Source of the DNA: Helicobacter suis
GTDB taxonomy: Bacteria; Campylobacterota; Campylobacteria; Campylobacterales; Helicobacteraceae
Direction of reading: 5' to 3'
DNA length: 64,000 nt
Assembly (NCBI RefSeq): GCF_902196135.1
Contig: NZ_CABIKE010000001.1
Location: forward strand, 124,001 to 188,000
Position 1 is the stretch's first letter; every line of letters begins with the position of its first letter. The notes beneath the pieces are model-generated. The model was not told the DNA's origin, made no database searches, and worked only from the letters and a program-made list of their open reading frames with translations. The position numbers and the translations under genes were made by a program. Of this stretch, positions 54,095 to 62,945 are shown piece by piece.

Positions 54095-56020
54095 ATGGTT
54101 AGGACGATAGGATTAGTTTTATTAGTGTTGGCTGGTTTGATCCCAAGCAAAGGCTTGGCTACTGATTTTGACATCCGCAACGGGTTATTTGTGGGCGCTC
54201 AGTATGGTATGAACAACGAACAATTAAGTAGCCAATCCCAAGTCCCCTGCCCTATCTGTGCTTTAGACAAAAACGCGATTAGCTTGCCTACCCTAGATAG
54301 CAAGGACAAATACCCGCCCTCTGTTGTAGGGTGGGTTAATAGCCTTGATTCAAATATCACGCAGGCTTTAAATGAGCTGACTAATCTAAATAATCTTTTA
54401 TTACAGGCTGAAATTGATAATCAAAGCCTAACCTCTCGTACTAGTATTTCTCTATCTGATATTGCAGATTTACCCACACTTGAGGCGCAAATTCAAAGTA
54501 CAATGGCGGATTTAAAGGGCTATATTGATGCCCATGCTGATAGTAGCCAAAATCAAGGCGTGCTTTCTAAATATGCCTCTATGTTGTCAGAAATTGAAAG
54601 TCTTAGTAAACAAATCAGCACTGAGGTAAATAATTATAATAACGCGATAAGCACACAACAGCAGAATTACGACAAAGCAAAAACAGAGTATCAAAATAAG
54701 TTAAGCCAATATAATACAGATAAAACACAATATGAAACAGCTAATAGCGCCTTAGGAAATGCTATAGGTCAGGCTATTAAAGATGTTTCTGATAAAACTA
54801 CGGGGGTTCAATCTAGCCAAGCTTTAGGGGAGGTTACAACTGATATTAATAATATTATGAGCGGTTTAAAAAATATAGAAAGACCTGATTCTTGGCCATT
54901 CACTGGGAGTTATTCGCAAGCTACATACAATAGTGCAGTGAGTGCTGGTAAAAATCTAACTGGAGTAACTTATACATGCTCTAATGGGTCATGTACGAGT
55001 AATGATTCAAGTAAAATAGCTAGCGATTTAAGTGATAAACAATATATAAGCATATGGCCATGCTTTTATGAGCCTAAATGCAGTTTGAGCACAGAGACTA
55101 GAGAGCAGATGCTTACATATTTTACTGAAACGATGAGTTGGTTTAGTTATATGGCTGGTTTAGTGGCTGGCAATAGTGCGCAAAGACAAGAATTAATTGA
55201 TGATTACCGAACTTTTATCCAATTATTTGATCAACAACTTTCTAATAATGGCTCACAAATGCTTATCCCCGCTAGCTCAGCCATGCAGCCTGCCCCCACT
55301 ATGACTACCCCTAATACTTTAAGTTTTAATTACAAAAACTTTGCAGACGCCATTAAGGCAGTAGACACCACAAGAACGAGTTTAACGCCTATGATGACAA
55401 CAATCAACCGCTTCACTAAACCCTATGCCAATAGAAGTTATAACGGCTCACTCTTGCTAGGCTATCAATCTTTCTTTAGTAAACATTTTGGCTACTCTAT
55501 TCAGGGCTCAGTGGGTTATGGCTATATAGCAAGCCCGCTTTTTAGACAGCAAAACTTTGGCATGAATGTGCTTAGAAACTTACAAGATGTATCTGTTAAT
55601 CTAGGCGCTGATCTGTATTGGGATTTTAACGCGCCTAAAGGCAATACGGCCGTGTTTTATGGGCTTTTTGTGGGTTTATCTGGGGGGAGCATGAATTATG
55701 ATCTAAGCGCGCAAAGTGATATTTGGCGGGCTTCTTATGATTTTGATTTAGATTTAGGTTTGCGTTTTCAGTTTGGGGCAAATATTGTTAAAGTAGGGGC
55801 TGATATTCCCTTGATTAAACACAATATTAACTGGCAAATAGGAGTAACTGGGCATGCACCTATTAATTTTGAGATGCAACAAGGCGTGCAAGCAAGCGGG
55901 TTTTTTATCCAATACGATCGCTTAATTTTATGGCGTGCCTCTAGTTTTTGGGCTACTGTCCACCGCCACTTAAGAAAGAGAGCAAGAATTCGCCGCGTTT
56001 ATGACCCGTATAGATTTTAA
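54095..56020 (+). CDS. Helicobacter outer-membrane protein (Hop-like)
   Basis: 641 residues from ATG 54095; GTG 54080 would add five residues before the signal peptide VRTIGLVLLVLAGLIPSKGLA. Mature part begins with NGLFVGAQYGMNNEQ. A long extracellular region of about 350 residues is rich in Ser, Thr, Asn and Gln, with a coiled coil around residues 190-220 (QQNYDKAKTEYQNKLSQYNT) and cysteine pairs. The last 180 residues carry barrel strands: GSLLLGYQSFFSKHFGYSIQ, GLFVGLSGGSMNY, LRFQFGANIVKVGADIP. The end RRVYDPYRF lacks the usual YxF-type strand order seen in Hop proteins but finishes with Phe. Probable surface adhesin; ligand unknown. Confidence 0.78.
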   Translation: MVRTIGLVLLVLAGLIPSKGLATDFDIRNGLFVGAQYGMNNEQLSSQSQVPCPICALDKNAISLPTLDSKDKYPPSVVGWVNSLDSNITQALNELTNLNNLLLQAEIDNQSLTSRTSISLSDIADLPTLEAQIQSTMADLKGYIDAHADSSQNQGVLSKYASMLSEIESLSKQISTEVNNYNNAISTQQQNYDKAKTEYQNKLSQYNTDKTQYETANSALGNAIGQAIKDVSDKTTGVQSSQALGEVTTDINNIMSGLKNIERPDSWPFTGSYSQATYNSAVSAGKNLTGVTYTCSNGSCTSNDSSKIASDLSDKQYISIWPCFYEPKCSLSTETREQMLTYFTETMSWFSYMAGLVAGNSAQRQELIDDYRTFIQLFDQQLSNNGSQMLIPASSAMQPAPTMTTPNTLSFNYKNFADAIKAVDTTRTSLTPMMTTINRFTKPYANRSYNGSLLLGYQSFFSKHFGYSIQGSVGYGYIASPLFRQQNFGMNVLRNLQDVSVNLGADLYWDFNAPKGNTAVFYGLFVGLSGGSMNYDLSAQSDIWRASYDFDLDLGLRFQFGANIVKVGADIPLIKHNINWQIGVTGHAPINFEMQQGVQASGFFIQYDRLILWRASSFWATVHRHLRKRARIRRVYDPYRF

Positions 56021-56023
56021 TCC

Positions 56024-56054
56024 GCCCTTTGGAGAGAAAACTCTCTATGCGGGC
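56024..56054. terminator. Hairpin between convergent genes
   Basis: GCCC(56024-56027) pairs with GGGC (56051-56054) around an inner stem GGAGAG-AAAA-CTCTCT. It sits between the plus-strand outer-membrane protein gene and the minus-strand dehydrogenase and could serve both. Confidence 0.5.
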
Positions 56055-56075
56055 AAACACTTTTAAGATTTAAAC

Positions 56076-57134
56076 TTATTTGAAAGATTTTTTCATGTCA
56101 ATGACATGTCTAAATAAAGCATTAGAGTGGGTTAGATCGTAGAAAACTGAATCAATATCTTTACCCTCAACGAGTTTAATTTCTGGGTAGATGTTGTGCA
56201 AAATAGAAAAGTCTAGCATTTCTTGGGTTTCTTTGATTCCGCCTACCAAAGAGCCATAAACCTTTTTGTTTGGATCAAAAACAAGTTGGGCAATACTGAT
56301 AGTTGGCATCACATTAAAGGGAGGCAAACCCACAATGGCTAATTCCCCGCCATAAGCCAGACAGCGCACATAATCTGTTAAATCATAGCTAGTTGGGATT
56401 GTAGAGAGAATAAAATCTAAATTGGCATGTTTGGCGTCTTTAACAGAGCTATAGTAATGTTTAGCGCCCATATCCATTGCCATTTCTTTTTTAGATTCAC
56501 TTCTTGCAAACACGCTTACCTCCGCTCCCATGGCTAAAGCATATTTAAATGCCATATGCCCTAATCCGCCAAAGCCCGCAATGCCTACTTTAGTGCCCTC
56601 TTTGACTTGTGCAAATTTTAAAGGGGAGTAAGTGGTGATCCCGGCACAAAATAAGGGCGCGATTTTTTCAAAAGGGGCGTCATTAGGTACTCTAATCACA
56701 TAATCCTCATCTACCACGATACAATTAGAATACCCGCCCATGTGGGGTTCGTTGTTGTGGAAGTAATCCGGACAGTTATAAGTATGAACAGCCTTTCCTT
56801 GTTCACAAAGTACTTCATGGTGGTTTAAACAATTAGAACATTGTTTACAAGAGTTGACAAAAGTACCCACTCCAGCGCGATCGCCTACTTTAAATTTATG
56901 TACATGAGAGCCTACAGCGCTTACAACCCCTACAATTTCATGCCCGGGGATCATCGGATAAATCCCCTCTCCCCATTCGCTATAAGCCGCATGGATATCG
57001 CTATGGCAAATCCCGCAGTAGTGAATATCAATCACAACATCTTTTTCACCCATTGCATGTCTAGTAAAATCATGCTCTTTAAATTTGCCGTCTTTAGAAA
57101 AAATGGCAAAACCTTTGGCTTTAATGCGTTCCAT
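56076..57134 (-). CDS. Zinc-dependent alcohol dehydrogenase, copy 1
   Basis: 352 residues, cinnamyl-alcohol-dehydrogenase-like (YahK/HP1104 type), NADP-linked reduction of aldehydes. Catalytic zinc ligands in YCGICHSDIH, GHE and the late Cys; structural zinc from four cysteines in CKQCSNCLNHHEVLC; Rossmann motif GIAGFGGLGHMAF. Very similar to the gene just upstream (57222-58274), a tandem duplication. Differences cluster in the HEVLCEQGKAVHTYN and IAQLVFDP parts. No ATG-proximal promoter apart from the 87 bp gap. Confidence 0.92.
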   Translation of the reverse strand: MERIKAKGFAIFSKDGKFKEHDFTRHAMGEKDVVIDIHYCGICHSDIHAAYSEWGEGIYPMIPGHEIVGVVSAVGSHVHKFKVGDRAGVGTFVNSCKQCSNCLNHHEVLCEQGKAVHTYNCPDYFHNNEPHMGGYSNCIVVDEDYVIRVPNDAPFEKIAPLFCAGITTYSPLKFAQVKEGTKVGIAGFGGLGHMAFKYALAMGAEVSVFARSESKKEMAMDMGAKHYYSSVKDAKHANLDFILSTIPTSYDLTDYVRCLAYGGELAIVGLPPFNVMPTISIAQLVFDPNKKVYGSLVGGIKETQEMLDFSILHNIYPEIKLVEGKDIDSVFYDLTHSNALFRHVIDMKKSFK

Positions 57135-57221
57135 GTGTATCCTTTGATAAAAAATAATAGGCTAAGGGGGCCATTCTAGCGCTAAAAAGTTAATCCTTAG
57201 CGCTTTGTGTGAAACTACTAA

Positions 57222-58274
57222 CTAAGCAAAAGATTTTTTCATATCAATAACATGTCTAAATAAAGCATTAGAGTGAGTCAGATCGTAGAAAACTTGATCA
57301 ATGTCTTTTCCCTCAACGAGTTTAATTTCTGGGTAAATATTATGCGCGATAGAAAAATCTAGCATTTCTTGGGTTTCTTTGATTCCGCCCACCGCAGAGC
57401 CATAAACTTTTTTATTAGGGTCCATAACTAATTGGAAGGCATTAACACTAGGAATTACGCTAAAGGGAGGCAAACCCACAATGGCTAATTCCCCGCCATG
57501 ATCTAAGCAGCGCATATAATCTGCAATTTCATAGTTAGTTGGAATGGTAGAGAGAATAAAATCTAACTCCGCATGTCTAGCATTTTTAACAGAGCTATAA
57601 TAGTGCTTAGCGCCCATATCCATCGCCATTTCCTTTTTAGCCTCACTTCTTCCAAACACACTCACCTCAGCACCCATTGCTAAAGCATATTTGAGTGCCA
57701 TGTGCCCTAAACCGCCAAAACCAGCGATGCCTACTTTAGTGCCCTCTTTGACTTGTGCAAATTTTAAAGGCGAATAAGTGGTGATCCCGGCACAAAATAA
57801 AGGCGCGATCTTTTCAAAGGGCGCATCGTTAGGGATTTTAATCACATAATCCTCATCTACCACGATACAATCAGAATACCCGCCCATGTGGGGCTCATTA
57901 TCATGGAAATGATCTAAACAGGCATAAGTATAAACCGTCTTTTCACAAAGCATTTGTCTATGATTGACACAATGTTTACATTGTTTACAGGAATTGACAA
58001 AAGTACCCACTCCAGCGCGATCGCCTACTTTAAATTTCTGTACATGAGAACCTACGGCTGTAACAACTCCCACAATTTCATGCCCGGGGATCATCGGATA
58101 AATCGCAAACACATCTCCCCATTCGCCATAAGCCGCGTGTAAATCGCTATGGCAAATCCCGCAGTAGTGAATATCAATTAAAACATCATTTTTACCTAGA
58201 GCGTGGCGGTTGAAGCGGTGTTCTTGAAATTTTCCGTCTTTAGAAAAAATGGCAAAACCTTTGGCTGGTATCAT
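57222..58274 (-). CDS. Zinc-dependent alcohol dehydrogenase, copy 2
   Basis: 350 residues from ATG 58274 with AAGGAGA upstream; the frame to 58304 adds ten lysine-rich residues without a ribosome site. Same fold and zinc ligands as copy 1: YCGICHSDLH, GHEIVGVV, CKQCKHCVNHRQMLC and GIAGFGGLGHMAL. Slight insertions (GDVFAIYP) distinguish it. Presumably aldehyde detoxification in mucus; substrate range may differ between the copies. Confidence 0.92.
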   Translation of the reverse strand: MIPAKGFAIFSKDGKFQEHRFNRHALGKNDVLIDIHYCGICHSDLHAAYGEWGDVFAIYPMIPGHEIVGVVTAVGSHVQKFKVGDRAGVGTFVNSCKQCKHCVNHRQMLCEKTVYTYACLDHFHDNEPHMGGYSDCIVVDEDYVIKIPNDAPFEKIAPLFCAGITTYSPLKFAQVKEGTKVGIAGFGGLGHMALKYALAMGAEVSVFGRSEAKKEMAMDMGAKHYYSSVKNARHAELDFILSTIPTNYEIADYMRCLDHGGELAIVGLPPFSVIPSVNAFQLVMDPNKKVYGSAVGGIKETQEMLDFSIAHNIYPEIKLVEGKDIDQVFYDLTHSNALFRHVIDMKKSFA

Positions 58275-58377
58275 AATGTCTCCTTTTTTCTTTTTAAGAT
58301 TCATTGAAATTTAAATATTTTTTAAGAGCTAATGTCCTAGCCCGCGCGCGATTTTACTATAAAAATGCTAATAAAAA

Positions 58378-59487
58378 TCATCTACCAAAATACTTAGCTA
58401 ATAAAGGGACTTGGAATAGAAAATCAAAATTAACCACGCCTTTAATAAAAGCTTTTTTAGCTTTAGCGTGGTTTGTTGCTTGGATACTTTTGCGGACTGT
58501 ATTGACATCTTGGTTTTGATAGGGCAATAAAGCATTTTGGACAAAATGAAGGACTTCAGGCACGGTTTTAGCGTGTGCCATTAATTGGTGTTTGAGTAAA
58601 TAATGATCATGGTAGAGCCATAAAGAGCGCAAAGACAGAGTAGGCAAACCACAATAACAGCTTTCTAAATTCATCGTTCCCCCTCCGCCTAACATGAGAT
58701 CACTATGGGCGTATAAATTAGGGGCGCTAAATTTTTGTTCTAAGATGATCACATTTTTAAGGTGGCCAAAGGCTTTTTTAAGAGGTTTAGCACTGTAGCG
58801 CGGGAGGATTACCAAATTAACATCTAATTCATTTAAAACAGGGATACTTTCATAAAATAGGGTTGTAGGAGTAGATACATAGTGGGCTTGTTCTTCTTGG
58901 CGCAATAAAAGAGTGGGGCGGTTGCAATTTAAACCACAGGTTTTTCTAAAATCTATCTCACTAGGCTCTTTTAACCACAATACCGGATCAATAAAGGGAT
59001 AGAAGATCACTTCTTGTGCACCTGCTAATTTATAAGCCTCAAGAGGCACGATGAAAGGAGCAAAGATCACATCTGCTAGGGGGGCGCTGAGTTTAGCTAG
59101 TTTTGTAGGTGGCATGATCTCTTGTTTATTATGAGGCTTAGAACCTAAGCTTGGGGTGTCTAAAAAGTAGGCAATAGGGATTTGTAAAGCAAAAGCACTT
59201 TGTATAGCCTCTACACTTGCACCCACTAGCAATAAATCCGGGCGCTTTTTGGCAAAAAGTTTTAAAAACCAGCGGCTACGCCTTAGACGCTCTGTATACT
59301 TTTGCTCTAAACTTTCCCCCCGCCCGCCAAAGCATAAATAAGGCATGTGATAAAGGTCTAAAAGCGCGCGGGTTTCTTGGTAATTAGGGCTACTGCGGGT
59401 TGTAATAAGAACTTCTGTTTGCAATAAGGGGAGTAATTCTTTAAAGAATAAAACATATTTAGGATCAATAATATCTAGCCAAATCAA
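58378..59487 (-). CDS. DUF354 glycosyltransferase-like protein
   Basis: 369 residues. Begins IWLDIIDPKYVLFFKELLPLL, and its carboxyl half has HSDLMLGGGGTMNLESCYCG with LPTLSL, resembling the nucleotide-sugar binding part of GT-B enzymes such as MurG and WecB relatives; this combination is the DUF354 pattern. Its start overlaps the nucleosidase stop by 4 bp, so they are coupled. Reaction unknown; a role in surface glycan synthesis is plausible. Confidence 0.7.
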   Translation of the reverse strand: MIWLDIIDPKYVLFFKELLPLLQTEVLITTRSSPNYQETRALLDLYHMPYLCFGGRGESLEQKYTERLRRSRWFLKLFAKKRPDLLLVGASVEAIQSAFALQIPIAYFLDTPSLGSKPHNKQEIMPPTKLAKLSAPLADVIFAPFIVPLEAYKLAGAQEVIFYPFIDPVLWLKEPSEIDFRKTCGLNCNRPTLLLRQEEQAHYVSTPTTLFYESIPVLNELDVNLVILPRYSAKPLKKAFGHLKNVIILEQKFSAPNLYAHSDLMLGGGGTMNLESCYCGLPTLSLRSLWLYHDHYLLKHQLMAHAKTVPEVLHFVQNALLPYQNQDVNTVRKSIQATNHAKAKKAFIKGVVNFDFLFQVPLLAKYFGR

Positions 59488-60194
59488 AGCGATTTCACTA
59501 ATCTTTCTAACATCGTATAAACAAAACGCGCGCTAATCTTAGCACTTTCATGTAAAAAGAGATCAAAATCAGCGGGGGCTTCTCCATTTGCCTTATCGCT
59601 CACACTTCTAAGTACACAAAAGGGGATATTAAAATCCCGGCAAATACAAGCCATGCTAGCCCCCTCCATTTCCACCACAGCCGCGCCAAAGATTTTATGC
59701 CATGTTTGTTTGATTTCAGGGTTATTTACAAATTGATCGCAAGTGGCCACGATGCCCTCTTTAAGCTCTATATTTAAAGAGTGCGCCACATCTTTAGCTA
59801 ATGCATTCAGGGTACTATTACTTTCTACAAATACGCTACTCTCAGGGATAAAGCCTAAGGGATGCCCAAAGGCGCTTAAATTAACATCTGCCTGACAAAG
59901 TTTAGTGGCTAAGATTAGATCGTTAATTTCTAAATCAGTGGCCAAACCCCCCGCTACGCCGCTAAAAATAAGCGCCTCCACACCATAGCGTAAAATCATA
60001 ATGCTAGCCGTTGTGGCGGCATGTACCTTGCCAATTTTACTATAGGCTAAAATCAGGGTGGTGTTTTTAAAGGGAATAATATAAAAAGTGTTATTGCCTA
60101 CTTTTTCTGCTCTATGCTGGCTAAATATTTCTAAAAGCGGGGTGATCTCCTCTTGCATCGCTCCCATAACTCCAATGGTTTTAAAAGTAGGCAT
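59484..60194 (-). CDS. mtnN: MTA/SAH/aminofutalosine nucleosidase
   Basis: 236 residues. Cleaves 6-amino-6-deoxyfutalosine in the futalosine menaquinone pathway and 5'-methylthioadenosine/S-adenosylhomocysteine. Seen: MGAMQEEI with catalytic Glu, FSGVAGGL, VVEMEGAS and SVSDKANGEAPADF with the catalytic Asp. Counterpart of HP0089. Since Helicobacter uses the futalosine route, this enzyme is essential there; that is family knowledge. Confidence 0.94.
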   Translation of the reverse strand: MPTFKTIGVMGAMQEEITPLLEIFSQHRAEKVGNNTFYIIPFKNTTLILAYSKIGKVHAATTASIMILRYGVEALIFSGVAGGLATDLEINDLILATKLCQADVNLSAFGHPLGFIPESSVFVESNSTLNALAKDVAHSLNIELKEGIVATCDQFVNNPEIKQTWHKIFGAAVVEMEGASMACICRDFNIPFCVLRSVSDKANGEAPADFDLFLHESAKISARFVYTMLERLVKSL

Positions 60195-60281
60195 TTTGCT
60201 CCTTGTGTTGATGATTAGTTTATTTTAACACATTAAGCTATCCATTAGTAGCGATAAGCTAAAATCTAACTTTGTGCTTGT

Positions 60282-60372
60282 GGACAGGTGGGTGAGTTGG
60301 CTGAAACCACATCCCTGCTAAGGATGCGTAGCCGTAAGGTTACCGAGGGTTCGAATCCCTCCCTGTCCGCCA
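60282..60372 (+). tRNA. tRNA-Ser (anticodon GCT)
   Basis: 91 bases with encoded CCA. Acceptor GGACAGG/CCTGTCC, discriminator G; anticodon stem CATCC/GGATG around loop CTGCTAA (GCT at 60317-60319); long variable arm GTAGCCGTAAGGTTAC typical of class II serine tRNA; T arm GAGGG-TTCGAAT-CCCTC. Reads AGC/AGU codons. Lies between mtnN and hpn. Confidence 0.97.
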
Positions 60373-60488
60373 CTACTTCTACACTAGCAAATAGCGTTAG
60401 TTTATATCCTGCTTGTATTTTGTTGTTAGCTATAGAAAAATTTTAAAAGATGAGAGCAAAGCCCCGGTGGCAACCGGGAGAATGAGAA

Positions 60489-60647
60489 CTAGTTGTGTTG
60501 TTCCTCATGTTCATGGTGATGGTGGTGTTCGCCATGGTGGTGGTGATGGTGGTGGTGATGGCCGCCGTAGTAGTGGTGATGGTGGTGATGGTGGTGTTCT
60601 GCACCCTCTTCATGCTCATGGCAACATTCATCATTATGATGTGACAT
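60489..60647 (-). CDS. hpn: Histidine-rich nickel-binding protein (Hpn)
   Basis: 52 residues, 28 of them histidine: two long runs (residues 18-25 and 30-38) split by YYGG, a shorter run at 41-45, and an acidic tail EHEEQHN. One Cys-Cys pair near the front (NDECCHEHEE), where H. pylori Hpn (60 residues) has Cys pairs near the end. GGAGGA lies eight bases before ATG 60647. Hpn stores and delivers nickel for urease and hydrogenase and protects against excess metal. Larger frames crossing this stretch on both strands are shadows of the CAC/CAT repeats. Confidence 0.93.
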   Translation of the reverse strand: MSHHNDECCHEHEEGAEHHHHHHHHYYGGHHHHHHHHHGEHHHHHEHEEQHN

Positions 60648-60698
60648 TTTCGTATCCTCCGGAAGTAAAATATTCTCAGTGTTAAACCGAGTGGGGGC

Positions 60699-60704
60699 AT
60701 TCTA
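60699..60704 (-). promoter_or_regulatory. Candidate -10 (TAGAAT) of hpn
   Basis: On the minus strand TAGAAT lies about 52 bp before the hpn start, behind a T-rich stretch (TATAGTTTTTCTTAGA). No clear NikR or Fur operator was recognised. Confidence 0.4.
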
Positions 60705-60745
60705 TCTAAGAAAAACTATATTTTGGTAAACAGCGTTATGAAAGA

Positions 60746-61213
60746 TCAAGTTTGTTTGAAAAAAAGCACGCATTCTTTTTCTAAAGTGTATAACTCATAA
60801 CGCAAGGTTTTAAAATTTGGAGTATCTAGTGTGGGGGATAAGATGTATTTAAAACATTCCTCCAACACGCGCGCGCTCTCTTGTGCTCGTTTAAAATTGG
60901 CTTGTAACATGTGCAAACAAGATTGTGTATGCATGCAATCATAAGAACTAAGTACATCTGCATCGCTATTTCTTTGCGTGTATAACAGATTAAAATCAAC
61001 TTTATTTTCAACAAAAATAGAAGTCGCTGTGTGGCGGATTGTTTTAAGGCGTGTGGCTAAATCCTGATGATCGCAAAGATAGCGCATCATATCCTCAACC
61101 ACTCTAACCCCCTCCTTTAAACGATTCAAATTGGCATCTAAAAGACGCCAAATGGGTTTAGTCGTTGCGACCACCCATAATACCCATGATTTGTAGGAGC
61201 GAAACAAAGACAT
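60746..61213 (-). CDS. ThiD2-like domain protein (thiamine synthesis)
   Basis: 155 residues if started at ATG 61213; a GTG at 61174 gives 142 and avoids most of the overlap with the upstream BI-1 gene. The core opens RLLDANLNRLKEGVRVVED and continues with TRLKTIRHTA, the signature of the ThiD2 domain, an alternative hydroxymethylpyrimidine-phosphate kinase often fused to ThiE. Here it stands alone. The distal helix ESARVLEECFKY repeats the R-VLEE pattern. No other thiamine gene is in the window. Activity inferred from family only. Confidence 0.68.
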   Translation of the reverse strand: MSLFRSYKSWVLWVVATTKPIWRLLDANLNRLKEGVRVVEDMMRYLCDHQDLATRLKTIRHTATSIFVENKVDFNLLYTQRNSDADVLSSYDCMHTQSCLHMLQANFKRAQESARVLEECFKYILSPTLDTPNFKTLRYELYTLEKECVLFFKQT

Positions 61214-61844
61214 TTAGAAAATCTACATACAAAGCCACAGCGGCTTCTATAGGGCTTTCATAACGACCTCTAATGATGTTTTGCGTATCATAGGCAATAA
61301 AAAGGCTAAAGAGAATCACACTCACACCGGCAATAGCTACTTGCATGAGAGGAGAACCTAAGAACAAGTTAATCAAAGAAGCCACCAAAACAACAATCAC
61401 AGCAATAAAGAGCATTTTGCCCATATTAGCTAGATCGCTTTTGGTTTTGATCGCATACACACTCATGATGCCAAATATGATAGTTGTCATGCCCAAAGCC
61501 TGCCAAATAGCGCTTGCCCCTGATCTAGCAATTACAAATCCTAAGAGAGGTACTAGAGTGATACCAGATAAAAAGGCAAAAGCAAAGAGCATTAGCAAGT
61601 TAACAGTGGGCATCCTGCGGGTAAACATCAACCCAAAAAAGGCGGCGATTTCACCAATAAAGAAAGCCCATTTATACTGGACAACAACACCAAAATGCAT
61701 CAGCCCTATTAGCGCGCCAATGGTAGCCAAAAGAAGGCTACCGGCGAAGAACTTATAGGTCGTTTTAACAAAATCAACTAAGACTGTTTCACTTTGTTCT
61801 GCATGGAAAGAAGTTTCCACCTGCGAACGATTATATAATGCCAT
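61158..61844 (-). CDS. Bax inhibitor-1 (YccA/YbhL) family membrane protein
   Basis: 228 residues with seven membrane segments and the family end FVSLLQIMGIMGG. Loop sequence SLFIAYDTQNIIRGRY contains the YDTQ acidic motif linked to calcium/proton sensing in the family. Counterpart of HP0920, next to gap as in H. pylori. Physiological role unclear. Its end overlaps the ThiD2-like frame. Confidence 0.88.
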   Translation of the reverse strand: MALYNRSQVETSFHAEQSETVLVDFVKTTYKFFAGSLLLATIGALIGLMHFGVVVQYKWAFFIGEIAAFFGLMFTRRMPTVNLLMLFAFAFLSGITLVPLLGFVIARSGASAIWQALGMTTIIFGIMSVYAIKTKSDLANMGKMLFIAVIVVLVASLINLFLGSPLMQVAIAGVSVILFSLFIAYDTQNIIRGRYESPIEAAVALYVDFLNVFVSLLQIMGIMGGRND

Positions 61845-61949
61845 GGTAAGACTCCTTTTATCAAAAAAGTGCTAGGATTGTAGCAGATTGCTATTAATTT
61901 ATTGCTTAATATTCATAAAATCGCTGTATTTAGCTTGAGATAGGGGGAT

Positions 61950-62945
61950 TTGTTGAGGGTTGCAATTAATGGTTTTGGTAGGATTGGTCGTTGTGTGGCT
62001 CGGATTTTACTTTCTAAATATGCGGGAACTTTAGCGCTTATTAATGATCCAGCAGATAGGGAAGTTTTAACCTATTTATTTGCGCATGACAGCGTGCATG
62101 GGGTTTATAAGCCGGAGGTATCTTTAGAGGGGGAAAAACTTTGTGTGGGAAATGACTATGTGCTTTTTAAGCAGTGTCAAAATCCGCAGGATTTAGACCT
62201 TTTAGGGATAGATATTCTCTTAGAGACTTCGGGGAAATTTAACACCTATGAGGATTTAGAGGTTTTTAGGCAAAGGGGGGCTAAAAAAGTGATCTTAGGC
62301 GCGCCCTTTGCACCCAGTGCCTCAGATTTAGCCAAAAAAGCTACTTTTGTATTGGGGGTTAATCACTTTGCTTACAAGAAACAAGATATTATCTCTAATG
62401 CCTCTTGTACCACCAATGCCCTCGCGCCTCTTTGCATGCTTTTAGACACACATTTTGGGATACAAAGCGCTTTACTCACCACCATTCATAGCTACACAAA
62501 AGGACAAGCCCTTGTTGATGGGGTTTTAGGCACGGATAAACGCCGTAGCCGCGCTGCTGCTAATATTATCCCAACCACCACCAGATCGGCTATGGCTCTT
62601 TATTATGTTCTGCCTAATCTTGAGGGGAAAATGCATGGCCGTAGTGTGCGCGTGCCGACTATGGATGTTTCTATGGTGGATTTAAGTGTGTATTTACAAA
62701 AAGAGGTAGATACGCAAACACTTCTCACACTTTTTAAAGAAGCTAGCCAATCTAATCTTAAAGGCATTTTAGAAGTAGATAGTTCTTATAAAGTGAGTAG
62801 CGATCTTGTGGGCAATGAGGCTAGTTGTGTACTGATAGAGGACATGACTTTTAGTCTAGGTAGGCATGCAAAAATCATGGCGTGGTATGATAATGAATGG
62901 GCTTATGCTAAACGGCTAGTAGATTTAGCCTTTTACATTGCCTAA
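61950..62945 (+). CDS. gap: Glyceraldehyde-3-phosphate dehydrogenase
   Basis: 331 residues; start TTG 61950 or 61953 behind TAGGGGGA. Seen: VAINGFGRIGR coenzyme loop, catalytic Cys in SNASCTTNALAP and the carboxyl-terminal WYDNEWAY. Works in glycolysis/gluconeogenesis. Counterpart of HP0921. Diverges from the BI-1 gene. Convergent with the oxidoreductase gene, with a 4 bp overlap. Confidence 0.95.
   Translation: MLRVAINGFGRIGRCVARILLSKYAGTLALINDPADREVLTYLFAHDSVHGVYKPEVSLEGEKLCVGNDYVLFKQCQNPQDLDLLGIDILLETSGKFNTYEDLEVFRQRGAKKVILGAPFAPSASDLAKKATFVLGVNHFAYKKQDIISNASCTTNALAPLCMLLDTHFGIQSALLTTIHSYTKGQALVDGVLGTDKRRSRAAANIIPTTTRSAMALYYVLPNLEGKMHGRSVRVPTMDVSMVDLSVYLQKEVDTQTLLTLFKEASQSNLKGILEVDSSYKVSSDLVGNEASCVLIEDMTFSLGRHAKIMAWYDNEWAYAKRLVDLAFYIA

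Noticed and set aside
58304-58519. Plus-strand 71-residue frame before the DUF354 gene end
   Set aside because: It lies mostly antisense to the well-supported DUF354 gene and has no ribosome site or family.
60413-60700. Two longer frames on plus and minus strands over the CAC/CAT repeats
   Set aside because: They give low-complexity Gly/Asp or Thr/Ile strings, have no ribosome site, and the real product is Hpn in a third frame.
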